A program made the position numbers and the translations under genes. Shown here in pieces: positions 25,620 to 39,504 of a DNA stretch of 64,000 bases. The DNA comes from Leptospira sp. WS92.C1 (GTDB lineage Bacteria > Spirochaetota > Leptospiria > Leptospirales > Leptospiraceae). The stretch lies in NCBI RefSeq assembly GCF_040833975.1, contig NZ_CP162130.1, positions 1 through 64,000 on the forward strand, written 5' to 3'. The number at the start of each line of letters is the position of its first letter. Within the stretch, counting starts at the first letter, position 1. A model generated the notes under the pieces. That model saw nothing but the letters and a program-made list of their open reading frames with translations. It did not search any database and was not told the DNA's origin.

Positions 25620-26153
25620 ATGGCAGTGATCACGATGTTTTGTTTTTATCGGCGTTCGACAGGTTCTTGTGTTTTTCTTTTGCTTCTTCTTTTGGTTTCA
25701 TTCGAGGTTTACGCAACCGATTTTCCCGAGTTTCAACTTAGAGATCAAAGAGGCAAAATTCTCAATTCCAAAAAATTGAAAGGTAAGACCGTTTTTCTAT
25801 TGGGTTGCGGTTATCAAGACGTAGTTCTCTGCCGCAAACACGGAAGAAAGATCTATTGGAGAATGCAGAACCTTTTGGGGGAATCCGAGGAGAGTGTCGA
25901 GTTTGTAGCCTTCCTAAATCTATTGAATGCACCGGAAGCGGTCCATGCTTACGTTCGAGAAAATCAATCCAAAAATTATGAGTCCATCTATCTGGACGAA
26001 AAAGGGATTTTATCCTCCGGAATCCGGCCGAATTTTTCTTGGTTACGAATTTTTTCTGGGAACAAGAAATTAATTTTTGAATCTTATTACCAAGAAGTCG
26101 ATGATCGAACGGTTGATAAACTTTATGGGATTCTTCAAAAACATAAAAAATAA
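25620..26153 (+). CDS. Exported thioredoxin-like-fold protein
   Basis: A 177-residue protein with a signal peptide (hydrophobic residues about 15-27, then VYATDF). The mature part begins like an AhpC/TSA or SCO-type thioredoxin fold: FPEFQLRDQRGKILNSKKLKGKTVFLLGCG. It continues with the RKIYWRMQNLL helix, a VEFVAFLNLL strand and a YLDEKGI segment. The usual CxxC is missing; Cys residues occur as GCGYQDVVLC, spaced by six, so redox activity is doubtful. The start is ATG at 25620. Its 3' end overlaps the next gene by about 29 bp, so the two are probably one operon. Function unknown. Confidence 0.7.
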   Translation: MAVITMFCFYRRSTGSCVFLLLLLLVSFEVYATDFPEFQLRDQRGKILNSKKLKGKTVFLLGCGYQDVVLCRKHGRKIYWRMQNLLGESEESVEFVAFLNLLNAPEAVHAYVRENQSKNYESIYLDEKGILSSGIRPNFSWLRIFSGNKKLIFESYYQEVDDRTVDKLYGILQKHKK

Positions 26154-27363
26154 AACGATTCTCATTGGTTCTTTAGCGTTTTTGCTTTTTTGCAACTGCG
26201 TTCAGAAGAAACCGGATCAGTCGGTCTATTGGCAGGAATATCTTTTTTATCAAAAGGCGATTTTAAAAGAGTATCCGGTTGGCGGAATTCGAAACGCGTT
26301 GTTCGGAAATTTAACCTCGTCGGATCAATCTGTTCTTCAAGAAAAAAACGGTTTGTTTTCGATCGATTTTTATCTTCAAAAAACAAACAAGGGTTTTCAA
26401 CCCGTTCTCACTTCCGAAAAAATTCCGGAAAATGTTCCGTATCAAATTCACGCGGAATATTTGCCGACTTCTTTTAAGGATCAAAATACGTTTCGAGTGA
26501 AACGCAAAACGATTTCGATTCTTTCCAATTACAGTTATCTCGATTTTTTTTCACATGTCGATCGGTTGCAGAGTTTTCTTCGCTCCGAATCTAAGATTGT
26601 GTCGAAACTTTCTTCGATTTCCGTAGCGCATAAGTATCTTTGTTCGGTTTCGAACTGTGAATTGGGAAGAGATAAAAATTCTTCCTGGTTGATGTATCAA
26701 CTTAACGATTCGACGAAATCTAAATTTCCAGCGTTTTATAAAAGATTTTTCAAAATTCTGAATCAAATTTCTTATAAGATCACCGTTTTTAAATCCGGAG
26801 ATTTTTTAAATGGAATCGAACTTTATAATGAAAAGGAAAAAACCTTTTTAAAAATTCCTGATACTTACGCAGGTTATTGGTCAAAACCCGAAACACTCCA
26901 TATTCGAATTTCCTTATTCATCCAAGTTTACGGTCTTAAAATTGATATTAGAAGTTTAGGATATAGACTTCGATTTCATTCTTCTAAAAATTACGAAAAA
27001 ATTTCCGGAGAATTTTCAAAGTTTCCTGAAAAAAAAATCAGTGGTCGGTTCCTGCAAATTTTTCCCCCAGGCATAGTGAACTGGTTTATCCCGGGAAACA
27101 TGGAAGAATACTTTGATAACTATTTTCTTCTTTTGATTCAGGGGTCTGATGGGAACGGAGGAAGTCGTTTTGAATCGGAGTTTTTTCACAACGCGAATAA
27201 AATGAAAGTTGTTCTCAAATCCGAAGCCGAAATTTTCAGAGATCGGTTTGCACCGTTTCGTTCATCGAGCGATGAGGATGACGATCCTTCCTTTTTCGAA
27301 GTCTTGCAGAAAATTCTGATCGATGATCTTCAAAAATCTTCGCAGGAATCCATATCCTTTTAG
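26125..27363 (+). CDS. Predicted lipoprotein of unknown function
   Basis: A 412-residue lipoprotein beginning at ATG 26125 within the end of the previous gene (ATGs at 26077 and 26101 are also in frame). The signal is FFKNIKNK, a hydrophobic core and lipobox FCNC. The mature sequence is beta-rich with many Phe, Tyr and Lys, including GFQPVLTSEKIPENV, YLDFFSHVDRLQSFLRSES and a C-terminal acidic SSSDEDDDPS near residue 386. No recognised domain. Two Cys lie close together (YLCSVSNCELG, near 170). The overlap with the thioredoxin-like gene suggests joint expression. Function unknown. Confidence 0.7.
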   Translation: MGFFKNIKNKTILIGSLAFLLFCNCVQKKPDQSVYWQEYLFYQKAILKEYPVGGIRNALFGNLTSSDQSVLQEKNGLFSIDFYLQKTNKGFQPVLTSEKIPENVPYQIHAEYLPTSFKDQNTFRVKRKTISILSNYSYLDFFSHVDRLQSFLRSESKIVSKLSSISVAHKYLCSVSNCELGRDKNSSWLMYQLNDSTKSKFPAFYKRFFKILNQISYKITVFKSGDFLNGIELYNEKEKTFLKIPDTYAGYWSKPETLHIRISLFIQVYGLKIDIRSLGYRLRFHSSKNYEKISGEFSKFPEKKISGRFLQIFPPGIVNWFIPGNMEEYFDNYFLLLIQGSDGNGGSRFESEFFHNANKMKVVLKSEAEIFRDRFAPFRSSSDEDDDPSFFEVLQKILIDDLQKSSQESISF

Positions 27364-27385
27364 AAACGGATTTTATTTCTTCTTT

Positions 27386-27438
<53 letters not shown>

Positions 27439-27505
27439 TTTTTAGTTCGGGCGCTGTTTATCTATGCGTCGACAAATCAAATTCTATCGATGAATTGGAG
27501 GTATT

Positions 27506-28210
<705 letters not shown>

Positions 28211-28213
28211 TCG

Positions 28214-28573
28214 ATGAGAATGACTAAAAATCGAGGCGGAATGTTCCGCCTCATTCTTTTGTGTTTAACAATAATTCTCATCCTTGCAAACTGTAAGGAA
28301 GAAGAGAATCTTACTCCGGCGCAGAAATTGGCTTCTCGTGGAAAGGGGCTCTACGTCACGAATTGTTCCGCTTGTCACAACCAAAATCCTGCGGTGGATG
28401 GAGCGGTTGGACCTGCTGTCAAAGGTTCTAATTTCGAATTGTTAAAGGCGAGAATCGTGGAAGGAACCTACCCGGCGGGATATACTCCAAAACGCACAAG
28501 TCAGATAATGACACGGTTACCGTTAAACGACGATCAAATTCGAGGTATCGAGGCGTTCTTAAACGCTCCCTGA
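28214..28573 (+). CDS. Monohaem cytochrome c lipoprotein, probable partner of the PuuD-like protein
   Basis: A 119-residue small c-type cytochrome. The signal ends in lipobox LANC, so it should be lipid-anchored on the periplasmic side. The mature domain has the haem-binding CSACH motif near residue 51-55, a GAVGPAVKG loop and MTRLPLNDDQIRGIEAFL, where the Met is the likely sixth haem ligand, in the usual class I order. ATG 28214 is used, and an in-frame ATG at 28241 is also possible. It starts 3 bp after the PuuD-like gene and ends in front of a hairpin. It probably takes electrons from the membrane partner, replacing the cytochrome domain fused in typical PuuD. Confidence 0.85.
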   Translation: MRMTKNRGGMFRLILLCLTIILILANCKEEENLTPAQKLASRGKGLYVTNCSACHNQNPAVDGAVGPAVKGSNFELLKARIVEGTYPAGYTPKRTSQIMTRLPLNDDQIRGIEAFLNAP

Positions 28574-28580
28574 TGAGTAA

Positions 28581-28615
28581 AGTATTAGGGATATTGAATG
28601 TATGTCTCTAATACT
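28581..28615 (+). terminator. Probable terminator after the cytochrome c gene
   Basis: An 11-bp stem (28581-28591 with 28605-28615, one G-T pair) with a 13-base loop, eight bases after the stop codon and followed by a T-rich tract. AT-rich and long-looped, so weaker than the two GC-rich terminators in this window. Confidence 0.5.
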
Positions 28616-28791
28616 CTATTGATTTGATTTTTTCCGCGGCGGATCTGAAATTCTAAACTTCCGAATTTTACTTTTTATCCGACTTCCAGTCTCGGATCCA
28701 GTGTGTTTTCAGCGAATCATTTGTCTTAAAAATTCAATCTCGATTTTACGTTCTTTTGAATTTAAAATCAAAACTTCATTTCGATTTTTTG

Positions 28792-29640
<849 letters not shown>

Positions 29641-29660
29641 GGGCTTCTCTTCAAAAAGGA

Positions 29661-30572
29661 TTACTTTCTATTTAGGATTTTCCAAAGCATATTGCCGGAC
29701 GGGGTTACGTCTCTTTCCGCTCCAAAGGAACGGAGCCAATTATGCAATGGTTCCTGTTTAACTGAATCTATAGTCATGCTTTCCGGTGACAATAAAAGAT
29801 CAATCAAATGCCGAAAGGTCTGAAATTGATTTAAAATCCTTTCTTGAGAACTGTCCAGAAATCGGGAACTGATCGTATGAAGTTCAACATCGATCGGTTC
29901 GAATACTTTTCCCGGTTTCCAAATTTCTTTATCCATATTAAGAATGGAGTGAATCAACGAGATCTGTTTTGAATAATCGACATCATCAAAAAGCTCAGAA
30001 TATGTATGTTGGATTTTGTTAAACGCAGGCACCGTATCCACGTCGACCATGAATTCTGTCTCTTTGTACTTTCTCGTTGAAAAGTCGATCAGTTGTCCAT
30101 TTTTCGTTTCTATCGATTCTAAAGGAAGAATTCTCGCGAGATAATAAATCCGCCGCGTTCGTACGGAGGTTGTTTTTCCTTGAGCGGGACCTTTAATGAT
30201 CATCTCGGCAGGTGATCCACCCAAATAGGAAAGAATAAAGCTCACCACAAAAATGAATTTTTTTTCCTCATCCGCTTCGGATGTCGTAAGCGGCTTTACC
30301 AAAAACAGATGATTGGAATTTTTTTTAGGCTTTGCTTCGGGAAGGACGTAACAACCGGCGATCAGTTCGGGAACAAGCTGTTCCACTTGCAAAAGAAATT
30401 CCTTTGCGGCCGAAAACTCGACTCCGTGGACGGAGGTTGGAGCCAAAATATAGCTGTCTTCCAATTGAATGAACGGAGTATGTAAGTTGTCTACGTAGAT
30501 TTCATGAGGACGATTGATACCGGAAACGGATGACAGAATCCTATTTAGTTCTTCGATTTCATTGAATTGCAA
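29661..30572 (-). CDS. Conserved-looking protein of unknown function
   Basis: A 303-residue protein without signal peptide. A hydrophobic segment, FIFVVSFILSYLGGSPAEM (about 105-123), could be a buried helix rather than a membrane span, because it lies inside a soluble-looking protein. Other visible pieces are GPAQGKTTSVRTRRIYYL near 127-144, a GKT that resembles but does not meet a P-loop, and FEPIDVELHTISSRFL near 222. No family is recognised. The start is ATG at 30570-30572. It is followed by the IMPase gene in the same direction and separated by about 150 bp from the GH42 gene upstream. Function unknown. Confidence 0.6.
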   Translation of the reverse strand: MQFNEIEELNRILSSVSGINRPHEIYVDNLHTPFIQLEDSYILAPTSVHGVEFSAAKEFLLQVEQLVPELIAGCYVLPEAKPKKNSNHLFLVKPLTTSEADEEKKFIFVVSFILSYLGGSPAEMIIKGPAQGKTTSVRTRRIYYLARILPLESIETKNGQLIDFSTRKYKETEFMVDVDTVPAFNKIQHTYSELFDDVDYSKQISLIHSILNMDKEIWKPGKVFEPIDVELHTISSRFLDSSQERILNQFQTFRHLIDLLLSPESMTIDSVKQEPLHNWLRSFGAERDVTPSGNMLWKILNRK

Positions 30573-30725
30573 AAAGTTATCCCCTTTGTTTTCATATTAA
30601 GAGCCGCCTGTAAAAAAATTTAGAATCATTTTCTAATAAACGTAAGAGCATTCTAAATTCCCGCCTTTTTCCCATTTGTATAAGGGAATATTCAATATGG
30701 AAAAAGGTTCGGATTCATTTTCAAT

Positions 30726-32702
<1,977 letters not shown>

Positions 32703-32903
32703 TCCAAACTCCTTTTTGTTCCGGAAAGAGATTTGATCGGGAGGGTTCGAATCTGAAAAGAAAGAAAACCGGAATTCTCATAAGTCTAATAGAAAAAATA
32801 CTGTCTTTTCCCGGGAAAGTCTGAGAGGATACAAATTACGTAGAAATTACGATTCTTCTGCGCGTAACCGAATTCTCAGTTACTCCACCGCAAAAGGGAT
32901 TCC

Positions 32904-33761
32904 ATGCACAATCAAGATTCACTGATATACGGAATTTTACCGGACGTACACTTCCGATATTCCGCTACGGAAATCTCATATTCCGTCACAGCAGCTTCCA
33001 ATTTACACAACCTCGACGATCCTAATACCGAACTTCTTGCAAGAGCGATGATAGGCGCTTTTTTTTTAGCGGATCAAATCAAAGAAGACACAAAGGTAAG
33101 TTTACAAATTCAGTTTAACGAAGATTCTCCCATCCATTCCGTTCTTGCTTATAGCGACAGACAGGGAAAGATGAAAGCGGTTCTCCGCGCGAGACCGGAG
33201 GAAGACGTCGAGTCCGGCAAGATCTCGGAAGATTATTCAGGCATATTAAAAGTATTTCGATGGAAGGATGGAGCTTGTATTTATCAATCTGTGGTTCCGT
33301 ATCAGAATCGAAGTTTTGAGGAGAATTTTCAGGACTTTCTGAACAGCTCGGAACAGATCACGTGTTTTGTCACGATCCTGATCGAAAAACACGGCTTTCA
33401 TTGGGATGTTCGTGGAATTCTTCTTCAATCTCTTCCGGAAGCAAAGGAAGAACACATTCAAAAAATTGCAAGTCTTTCAAAACAGATCCGTGAAACTCCG
33501 GAAGAATTTTTAGGAAAAAATATCTACAACTGTTTGAACAAGATCGGAGAAGCGACCCGTTCCGCGGTTCAAATTTTAGAAGAGGGTCAACCGGAGTTCC
33601 GTTGTGATTGTTCCGAAAATAAAATCCGCGAATTGATCCAAACCCTCGGTAAAGACGAAGCGATGCAGATCGTGGAGGAAGTGGGAATGATCGAAGTCAC
33701 CTGCGAATTTTGTACGTCGGTGTATCGTTTTGAAAAAGAAAGAGTGAGTGAATTATTTTGA
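32904..33761 (+). CDS. hslO: Redox-regulated chaperone Hsp33
   Basis: Holdase activated by oxidation that protects proteins during oxidative heat stress. The 285-residue protein has the Hsp33 core and the C-terminal zinc centre formed by CDC (in EFRCDCS) and CEFC, the four redox-switch cysteines with typical spacing. A region before them (TLLTL-like loop replaced by EVTCEFC context) fits the family. The start is ATG at 32904. It overlaps tsaE by 14 bases and heads the hslO-tsaE-tsaB-rnr operon, diverging from the GH42 gene. Confidence 0.94.
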   Translation: MHNQDSLIYGILPDVHFRYSATEISYSVTAASNLHNLDDPNTELLARAMIGAFFLADQIKEDTKVSLQIQFNEDSPIHSVLAYSDRQGKMKAVLRARPEEDVESGKISEDYSGILKVFRWKDGACIYQSVVPYQNRSFEENFQDFLNSSEQITCFVTILIEKHGFHWDVRGILLQSLPEAKEEHIQKIASLSKQIRETPEEFLGKNIYNCLNKIGEATRSAVQILEEGQPEFRCDCSENKIRELIQTLGKDEAMQIVEEVGMIEVTCEFCTSVYRFEKERVSELF

Positions 33762-34281
33762 GGAAGAATTGGAACTCGTATTTAAGAATCTGAAGCTGGA
33801 AGAATTGGATAAACCCGCAAACGTCCTCGCCTCGCTGATCGTGTCCGCACTCGACGACAATCAACATCCCGTTTTTTTATTTACAGGCTCTATGGGAGCG
33901 GGTAAAACAACGTTTACATCCAAACTGGTCAAAAAAATTTCTCCTATCGCAAACGTAAATTCTCCCACCTACACGTTGATCAACGAATATTCGATTCCCG
34001 GAAGAGAAGATAAATTCCATCATTTCGATTTACACAGACTCAAATCCTCCCAGGATTTGGAAGACCTCGGTTTTGAGGAGATCTGGGGAAAGTCCGGAGT
34101 TTCCATCATAGAATGGTGGCAGATCGCTCGCGAGAATTTGGAGATTCTTTCTTTAAAAATCGAAGTGGAATTAAAAATGATTTCGGAAGAAGAACGAAAT
34201 ATTACATTCAAAAGCTCTGATATAGAATCGTTTCCAAAACTAAAAGCACTATGGAAACAATCCGAGCAGGCGCTTGCATGA
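33748..34281 (+). CDS. tsaE: tRNA t6A modification ATPase TsaE
   Basis: ATPase of the threonylcarbamoyl-adenosine (t6A37) machinery, working with TsaB and TsaD. The 177-residue protein has Walker A TGSMGAGKTT near residue 47-56, the family motif SPTYTLINEY near 72-81, HFDLHRL near 92 and the C-terminal SIIEWWQ, where E-W is conserved in TsaE. The start is GTG at 33748, inside the end of hslO (14-base overlap). The stop overlaps the tsaB ATG by four bases, so the two are translationally coupled. Confidence 0.94.
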   Translation: MNYFEEELELVFKNLKLEELDKPANVLASLIVSALDDNQHPVFLFTGSMGAGKTTFTSKLVKKISPIANVNSPTYTLINEYSIPGREDKFHHFDLHRLKSSQDLEDLGFEEIWGKSGVSIIEWWQIARENLEILSLKIEVELKMISEEERNITFKSSDIESFPKLKALWKQSEQALA

Positions 34282-34958
34282 AAAAGATTCTATTTTTTGA
34301 CGCTACCAATCAGTGGATTCTCGCGGAAGCGTATCATTTTAATTCCAACGAGGAATTGCAGCTGATCGCTTCATATTCAGGAATTCATCCGAGAGAATCC
34401 TCTCAACGATTGATCCAGGAGCTGCAAAATCTGCTCAAGGAAGCAAATTGGAAGACTCCGGATCTGATAGCAAGCGCACTCGGTCCGGGATCGTTCACAG
34501 GACTTAGAATCGCCGTTGCGACGGCTCGGAACTTAGCGCAGTTGTGGAGAATTCCTGCATTGGGTTTCGATAGTCTGAACGTTTATACCTCTCATTATTT
34601 TCAAGAAGTCGGAGATCCCGTAGTCGTAGCGATCGAAGCAAAACAAAAAAAGATTTATTTCGGAATGGAAGATAGAAGAGGTTTTTTCGGTTCGATCGAC
34701 GTGAAACCCGATGATATCTTAGAAAGAATCCCGGAGGACCGTTTACAGGCGTATCTAACGTCTCAAAAATATTCGGATAACCCCGAATTTTTTTCGGGGA
34801 ATCCGATTTTCGAAGAGCTTCCTTCGAGTTCGGCGATCTTGAATCAAAATTTATCTCAAGTTAAGGAAGCACTTGAATTTCCAGATCGATTTCCTTATTG
34901 GAAACTAGTTCCCAACTATGTTCGAGGAACATACGTCGATGAAAAATCGACGGTTTAG
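34278..34958 (+). CDS. tsaB: tRNA t6A modification protein TsaB
   Basis: Scaffold partner of TsaD and TsaE in t6A synthesis, a diverged member of the TsaD/ASKHA fold without its own metal site. ATG 34278 (226 residues) overlaps the tsaE stop as ATGA and is preferred; the frame is open to 34251. The diagnostic segment ALGPGSFTGLRIAVATARNLA lies near residues 70-90, and the N-terminus KKILFFDATNQWILAEA begins the actin-like fold. rnr follows after 5 bp. Confidence 0.93.
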   Translation: MKKILFFDATNQWILAEAYHFNSNEELQLIASYSGIHPRESSQRLIQELQNLLKEANWKTPDLIASALGPGSFTGLRIAVATARNLAQLWRIPALGFDSLNVYTSHYFQEVGDPVVVAIEAKQKKIYFGMEDRRGFFGSIDVKPDDILERIPEDRLQAYLTSQKYSDNPEFFSGNPIFEELPSSSAILNQNLSQVKEALEFPDRFPYWKLVPNYVRGTYVDEKSTV

Positions 34959-34963
34959 CAATT

Positions 34964-37231
<2,268 letters not shown>

Positions 37232-37304
37232 ACAAACAAATTCATCTCCTATATTACTGCTGGACGGTTGTCATATAAAAATCCGTTTACGCTATCAGGC
37301 GAAC

Positions 37305-37310
37305 GGGAGG
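37305..37310 (+). promoter_or_regulatory. Ribosome-binding site deciding a TTG start at 37316
   Basis: GGGAGG lies five bases before TTG 37316. It is too close to the in-frame GTG at 37310 and far from the TTG at 37268, so it favours the 37316 start of the small GMC-partner subunit. Confidence 0.55.
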
Positions 37311-37315
37311 TGAAC

Positions 37316-37822
37316 TTGGAGCTGTTATTACAGAAACCGATTCCTAGAAGTCGGTTTTTAAAACTAAGTTTGAAATTTTTGGCGATCACCGCATTTGTGC
37401 TGCCCGGCATGACCGCGTGTTCGAGCGGTTCGATTCCTCGGCTGAGAGGATTGAAAGAAGGACACTATCTTTCTTTTAAAGCGCTTGGGGAAGTTTTTCT
37501 TCAAGGAAACCCGATTCCCGATTTTGATTTAGGAGTTGCAGTGGACGATTATATCTACGGGCACCCCACCCCGATCGATACCGAAGACGCCTTTCTATTA
37601 TTAGGAATGATTCCTTCTTCCACGTTAGCGGCTATCGCACTCGATTTTTCCTTCACACCAATGACAAGTCTGAGCGTGGAAGAAAGAGAAAAACGTCTTT
37701 TGTCATGGAAGAATTCTTCTCTCAATTTGAAACGAGGCGCCTACTCGATTATGAGACAGATCGCATTCTTCGTGGTTTCAAAAGACAAACGAATTCAAAA
37801 ATTAGCAGGATACGAGGCTTAA
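37316..37822 (+). CDS. Gluconate 2-dehydrogenase subunit 3-like protein
   Basis: A 168-residue small subunit resembling partners of membrane GMC dehydrogenases. The start TTG 37316 is favoured by GGGAGG at 37305-37310; the frame is open upstream to 37268. The N-terminal signal PRSRFLKLSLKFLAITAFVL looks like a degenerate twin-arginine signal (RS replaces RR) and ends in a lipobox-like MTAC. The remaining protein is helical. It ends one base before the GMC oxidoreductase start region (stop at 37820-37822, ATG at 37824), so the two are probably translated together and form one complex. The small cytochrome subunit of related complexes is not adjacent. Confidence 0.7.
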   Translation: MELLLQKPIPRSRFLKLSLKFLAITAFVLPGMTACSSGSIPRLRGLKEGHYLSFKALGEVFLQGNPIPDFDLGVAVDDYIYGHPTPIDTEDAFLLLGMIPSSTLAAIALDFSFTPMTSLSVEEREKRLLSWKNSSLNLKRGAYSIMRQIAFFVVSKDKRIQKLAGYEA

Positions 37823-37823
37823 G

Positions 37824-39425
37824 ATGGGCGGTATTCCAGCGGCGAACGGAAAGATTATTATTCCAAGAAATCATAAAGAAATCATTGAAAAAGAAAAGAT
37901 CGAAGACGGAGTCTGGGAATTAAAAACCGATGCAGTCGTAATCGGATCGGGAGCGGGGGGAGCGGTCGCGGCTGCAACTCTTGCAAAGAGCGGATGGAAG
38001 GTCATTCTCATCGAAGAGGGCTCCTATTTTACACCGGCACAGTTTACCGGAGAAGAGTTTATGGCTTCCGCAAGACTTTATCGGGACGCTGGTTTTATCG
38101 TTACCGAAGAGCAAACTCTCAATATTCTGCAAGGAAGAACCGTAGGCGGTTCGACTACCGTGAACTGGCAGACGTCTTTATACCCGCCCGATTACGTAAC
38201 TGCGGAATGGGACAAGAGATTCGGTTTGAAAGGTTATTCGAGAAAGGACATGGATCCGTATGTTTCTGCGGTTCATGAAAGATTGGGGGTTCATCCGGTT
38301 CCTCAAAACTTGATCAACGCAAACAACGATACTCTTATGAAAGGCGGAAAGGCTTTGGGACTGCACCCCGAAGTTTTAAATAATAACAACAGAGGATGCA
38401 TCGGCCTTGGAAGATGCGGATTGGGTTGTCCGATCAATGCAAAACAATCCATGTTTCTTACGTATATTCCCGATGCGATCGAAGCGGGTGCAACCGTAAT
38501 TGCAAACATGAAGGCTCAGGTAATTCATGACGGTCCAACCAAGATCGTGATTGCGGAGTTTACTCCCGATCCGTATGAAAAAGCTCCGGATACTGTCATT
38601 CGCAAAATCAAAATTTCAGCACCGGTCGTGGTTGTGAGCGCGGGTGCGATCGAAGGTCCTGCTCTTTTACAAAGATCAGGTCTTGGCAACGATTGGGTTG
38701 GTAAGAATTTAAAAGTCCATCCAACTTGTTCGATTTTTGCGATTTTTGACGAGACCATCAACATGTTCTCCGGTCCTCCTCAATCCGCGGTAATTAAGGA
38801 CGGTCATAATCAAGATAATACCGGTTATGGTTTTTGGCTGGAAGTCGCTCCGTTTCGACCTACGTTAGCCGCTTCTTTGATTCCGTTTTATGGCCACCAA
38901 CAGTTCGAGATGATTCAAAAATATCCGAATATGAGCGCCGGGATCGTTCTTGTAAGAGACGGAGCGGACGGAGAAGCGAATGCTTCCGTAAAATGGTCCT
39001 TTGGCTCCAGAAAGGTTTATTTCGAACTCACTCCGGGCGATGGAAAGAATATGCTTCGAGGTTTAAAACAATTGGCGGAAGTTCAAACCGCTGCCGGAGC
39101 GAAGGAACTGATTTTTCCGTTTTCAGATATGGAAAAACCTGTCAAAGTAGATAACAATTCTAAATTTGATTGGGTTTTGGATAAAAAATTCAATCCGGGA
39201 AGTTTGATCGTAGGTTCGGCGCACCCACACGGCTCTATCCAAGCGGCAGATTCTCCCGAAAAAGGGGCCGTGGATCCGAATTTGGAGTTGTACGGACATA
39301 AAAACATTTATGTAATCGACGCGTCCGTTTATCCAACCGGTCTTTCCGTAAATCCTCAGATTACGACCATGAGCCTTGCTTTACGAGCGACGGAATCTCT
39401 TGTGTCCAAAAAGAAGGAAATTTAG
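37824..39425 (+). CDS. GMC-family FAD oxidoreductase
   Basis: Flavin-dependent alcohol/sugar dehydrogenase or oxidase of 533 residues. The dinucleotide-binding motif is GSGAGG (41-46), GRTVGGSTTVNW near 107-118 is the FAD loop, CGLGCPINAKQS near 192-203 is a Cys-containing segment seen in the gluconate/cholesterol-type subfamily, and the C-terminal GSAHPHGSI and SVNPQITTM carry the active-site His and Asn. No Tat signal on this subunit itself, so export would rely on the small partner at 37316. Substrate not determinable. The start is ATG at 37824. Confidence 0.9.
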   Translation: MGGIPAANGKIIIPRNHKEIIEKEKIEDGVWELKTDAVVIGSGAGGAVAAATLAKSGWKVILIEEGSYFTPAQFTGEEFMASARLYRDAGFIVTEEQTLNILQGRTVGGSTTVNWQTSLYPPDYVTAEWDKRFGLKGYSRKDMDPYVSAVHERLGVHPVPQNLINANNDTLMKGGKALGLHPEVLNNNNRGCIGLGRCGLGCPINAKQSMFLTYIPDAIEAGATVIANMKAQVIHDGPTKIVIAEFTPDPYEKAPDTVIRKIKISAPVVVVSAGAIEGPALLQRSGLGNDWVGKNLKVHPTCSIFAIFDETINMFSGPPQSAVIKDGHNQDNTGYGFWLEVAPFRPTLAASLIPFYGHQQFEMIQKYPNMSAGIVLVRDGADGEANASVKWSFGSRKVYFELTPGDGKNMLRGLKQLAEVQTAAGAKELIFPFSDMEKPVKVDNNSKFDWVLDKKFNPGSLIVGSAHPHGSIQAADSPEKGAVDPNLELYGHKNIYVIDASVYPTGLSVNPQITTMSLALRATESLVSKKKEI

Positions 39426-39504
39426 GAAATTTATTGTAAACCGAACCGGAGAGAGGGGTTGTAAATTCACTTTTAAAAAAGGCTTCCCTTCGAATACTGG
39501 TATT

